Source: Flavobacteriaceae bacterium
GTDB lineage: Bacteria; Bacteroidota; Bacteroidia; Flavobacteriales; Flavobacteriaceae
Direction: 5' to 3'
DNA: 64,000 bases
Assembly: GCA_024643385.1 (NCBI GenBank)
Contig: JAHEMZ010000001.1
Location: 62,001-126,000 of the forward strand
The position numbers were made by a program, and so were the translations under genes. Shown here piece by piece: positions 61,603 to 64,000 of the stretch (its first letter is position 1; each line of letters opens with the position of its first letter). The notes under the pieces were generated by a model. The model was not told where the DNA came from and did not search any database. It worked only from the letters and a program-made list of their open reading frames with translations.

Positions 61603-64000
61603 GTGAAAAATTACAATTTTAGAAACAGCTTCGCTAGATACTTTTTATTCGGAATTTTACTTTTCGTCTCTGCTTTGTCGCGAGCGCAGGATGATTCAAC
61701 AGCAACGGGATCCGTTATGGGTCGCATGGATCTTCCTAATCCTAATAGTATTCAGAACCTATACAGCTACGATCCAATTACCGATCGCTATATTCTTACC
61801 CGCACCTTAGGGGACTTCAATATCTCTTATCCTGTAATCCTTACGCCGGAAGAATACCGTGAATTGATTCTGAAAGAGCAAATGAAAGAATACTTCAAGG
61901 AGAAGATCGATGCAGCAGATGGAAGAAAAGAAGGGTCCGAAGATGGACAGAGAAATCTTTTACCTACCTTCTATGTAAATTCCGATTTCTTCGAATCGGT
62001 TTTCGGAGGGAATACCATTGAAATTATTCCGCAAGGAACAGTGGAAATGGATTTGGGAGTGCTTTATACCAAACAGGACAACCCCCAATTTTCACCAAGG
62101 AACCGAAGCAATCTTTCATTTGATTTTGACCAACGAATAAGTTTGAGCTTATTAGGAAAAGTGGGAGAACGCCTCCAAGTAACGGCTAATTATGATACGC
62201 AGTCTACTTTCGATTTCCAAAATTTAATCAAATTAGAATATACCCCAACGGAGGACGATATCATTCAAAAGATTGAAGTAGGGAATGTAAGTATGCCATT
62301 AAACAGTTCCTTAATTCAAGGAGCGCAAAGTTTATTTGGGGTAAAAACACAACTTCAATTCGGTAAGACCACTATAACAGGGGTGTTCTCGGAACAACGA
62401 TCCGAAACCCGATCTGTCGTAGCAGAAGGGGGGGCAACTGTTACGGACTACGAACTATTTGCCCTTGATTATGACGAGAACCGTCACTTTTTCTTAGCGC
62501 ATTATTTTAGAGACAATTACGACAGAGTACTCAAAAATTATCCTTTTATCAACTCGAATGTCCAAATAACCCGAGCGGAAGTTTGGATCACCAACCGAAA
62601 TACAACGACCAATGATGTTCGAAATATAATTGCCCTTGAAGATATTGGAGAGGCAGACGCAACTAATGTGGGGCTTGAGTTTATTCCGGGCGGTTTTATC
62701 AATAAGCCTAAGAATTCATTTCCCGACAACTCAAACAACGATTTTAATCCATTCGGTATTGATAATCCGTCGGTTCAGAGTGTGTTGAATCAAAATATTC
62801 GTGATGTGGCAACCGTTCAAAGTGGTTTTGGAGGTGTACCTGTGCAGGATGGAATTGATTACGTTAGCCTTGAAAACGCAAGAAAATTGCAACCTAACGA
62901 ATACCGATTGAACTCTCAGTTGGGGTATATTTCCTTGAATCAGCGCTTAAATAATGATGAAGTACTTGGGGTGGCTTTCCAATTTACGGTGAATGGTAAT
63001 GTCTACCAGGTTGGGGAGTTCTCTACTGATGGTGTAGAAGCAACCGGTCAAGAAGGGGGTGGAATTATTGGTGGTGGCGGTGGAGATCCTATTGGGGGTC
63101 AACAAGGAATTCCTCAGAACTTAGTAGTAAAAATGCTGAAAAGTAATATTACCAATGTGAATAAGCCGGTTTGGGATCTGATGATGAAGAACATCTATCC
63201 AATTGGTGCTTTCCAATTGGAACAAGAAGATTTTAGGATGAATATCTTGTACATAGATCCTTCTCCCTTAAATTATATTAAGCCGGTGGAAGGAACCCCT
63301 TTCCCTGAACCGGATATTTCGGATGTCAATGCGGTTGATTTGAACGATGCCACACTTTTACGTGTTTTCAACTTAGACCGTTTGAACTTTAATAATGACC
63401 CCCAGCAGGGAGGAGACGGGTTCTTTGACTTTTATCCCGGGATCACAGTTGATCAGCAGAATGGGCAAATTATATTCACTAGCGTAGAACCATTTGGGGA
63501 GTATCTCTTCGATAAAATGGAACTGAACATTAATGAAGAGTACGACAATCCTCAAACCTATAATGCCAACCAGGAAAAATATGTGTTCCGATCACTATAT
63601 CGCGGAACCAAGACACAGGCAGAACAACAGGATAGTGATAAAAACAAGTTTCAATTAAAAGGTACTTATAAATCAACCGGTTCTGATGGAATTCCGATAG
63701 GGGCCTTTAATATTCCTCAAGGATCTGTTACTGTCACCGCGGGCGGAAGAACTTTAGTGGAAGGTGTTGATTATACGGTAAATTATCAATTGGGTAGAGT
63801 ACAGATCTTGGATCCCTCTCTTCAAAACTCAAACACGCCAATCAATATCAGCGTCGAGAATAACACTCTTTTTGGACAACAAACAAAACGTTTTACAGGA
63901 TTGGATGTTCAGCATAAGTTCAACAATAATTTTCAAATGGGTGGAACCTTCTTAAATTTAAATGAAAGACCACTTACACAAAAATCCTCTTTTCAAAATG
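61603..64000 (+). CDS. sprA: T9SS translocon protein SprA, 3' truncated by window end
   Basis: SprA is the very large outer-membrane barrel that forms the type IX secretion channel; only about the first 800 codons are here. I place the start at GTG 61603, giving VKNYNFRNSFARYFLFGIL and a signal peptide ending near SRAQDD; TTG at 61597 is an alternative. Landmarks include LPTFYVNSDFFESVFGGNTI, GTVEMDLGVLYTKQDNP, NRSNLSFDFDQRISLSLLGK and IQGAQSLFGVKTQLQFGK, typical of SprA/Sov. The frame stays open to the window edge. The position directly after ruvA matches the conserved flavobacterial order. Confidence 0.93.
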   Translation, partial: MKNYNFRNSFARYFLFGILLFVSALSRAQDDSTATGSVMGRMDLPNPNSIQNLYSYDPITDRYILTRTLGDFNISYPVILTPEEYRELILKEQMKEYFKEKIDAADGRKEGSEDGQRNLLPTFYVNSDFFESVFGGNTIEIIPQGTVEMDLGVLYTKQDNPQFSPRNRSNLSFDFDQRISLSLLGKVGERLQVTANYDTQSTFDFQNLIKLEYTPTEDDIIQKIEVGNVSMPLNSSLIQGAQSLFGVKTQLQFGKTTITGVFSEQRSETRSVVAEGGATVTDYELFALDYDENRHFFLAHYFRDNYDRVLKNYPFINSNVQITRAEVWITNRNTTTNDVRNIIALEDIGEADATNVGLEFIPGGFINKPKNSFPDNSNNDFNPFGIDNPSVQSVLNQNIRDVATVQSGFGGVPVQDGIDYVSLENARKLQPNEYRLNSQLGYISLNQRLNNDEVLGVAFQFTVNGNVYQVGEFSTDGVEATGQEGGGIIGGGGGDPIGGQQGIPQNLVVKMLKSNITNVNKPVWDLMMKNIYPIGAFQLEQEDFRMNILYIDPSPLNYIKPVEGTPFPEPDISDVNAVDLNDATLLRVFNLDRLNFNNDPQQGGDGFFDFYPGITVDQQNGQIIFTSVEPFGEYLFDKMELNINEEYDNPQTYNANQEKYVFRSLYRGTKTQAEQQDSDKNKFQLKGTYKSTGSDGIPIGAFNIPQGSVTVTAGGRTLVEGVDYTVNYQLGRVQILDPSLQNSNTPINISVENNTLFGQQTKRFTGLDVQHKFNNNFQMGGTFLNLNERPLTQKSSFQN

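Overview
The window is chromosomal DNA from a member of the Bacteroidota, most likely a marine Flavobacteriaceae. The evidence is the type IX secretion genes (a PorT-like barrel at the left edge, sprA at the right edge), an alternative complex III plus cytochrome oxidase operon, promoters of the Bacteroidota type (TTTG, about 19 bp, TAnnTTTG), near absence of Shine-Dalgarno sites, and families largely confined to this phylum (DUF5686, DUF5916, DUF6090, DUF2723). No assignment below family is made.

Layout. 0-8 kb: porT end, a PAP2-like membrane protein, rpoN, asnS, an MMPL/RND transporter and a stand-alone DUF5686-type barrel. 8-12.3 kb: translation block on the minus strand (rplM, rpsI, rpsB, tsf, pyrH, frr), with hairpins between several genes and an unusual leader before rplM. 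12.5-18 kb: a DUF5916 outer-membrane protein facing polA. 18-22.6 kb: a complete cyanophycin cycle, with an isoaspartyl-peptidase-type enzyme, cyanophycinase and cyanophycin synthetase. 22.6-33 kb: a c-type cytochrome lipoprotein, a GH92 mannosidase plus glycosylasparaginase pair suited to N-glycan breakdown, a metallophosphoesterase, a thioredoxin-like protein lacking one active-site cysteine, a NodB deacetylase and a large DUF2723 membrane protein.

33.2-38.6 kb is the one clearly accessory region. It starts at tRNA-Gln, whose 3' end and terminator are duplicated 131 bp downstream. It then holds repeat-rich non-coding DNA, three paralogous DUF6090 membrane proteins, an esterase with C-terminal TPR-like repeats, structured inverted-repeat elements, and a second block of the same repeats at its right end. 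No integrase or transposase is visible. This is the best candidate for an undescribed unit.

38.6-64 kb returns to core functions: a universal stress protein; rimP-nusA-infB behind a terminator-like leader hairpin; a SPOR-domain protein; a long respiratory operon (actABCDEF-coxBA) that would carry electrons from menaquinol through alternative complex III to an aa3-type oxidase; then ruvB, queG, the malic enzyme maeB, ruvA and the 5' part of sprA. The sprA gene begins with GTG and runs off the window.

Start codons were moved from the longest reading frame where signal peptides, family N-termini or promoter positions argued for it; each case is stated in its entry. All family assignments come from reading motifs and overall sequence character; no database search was run.
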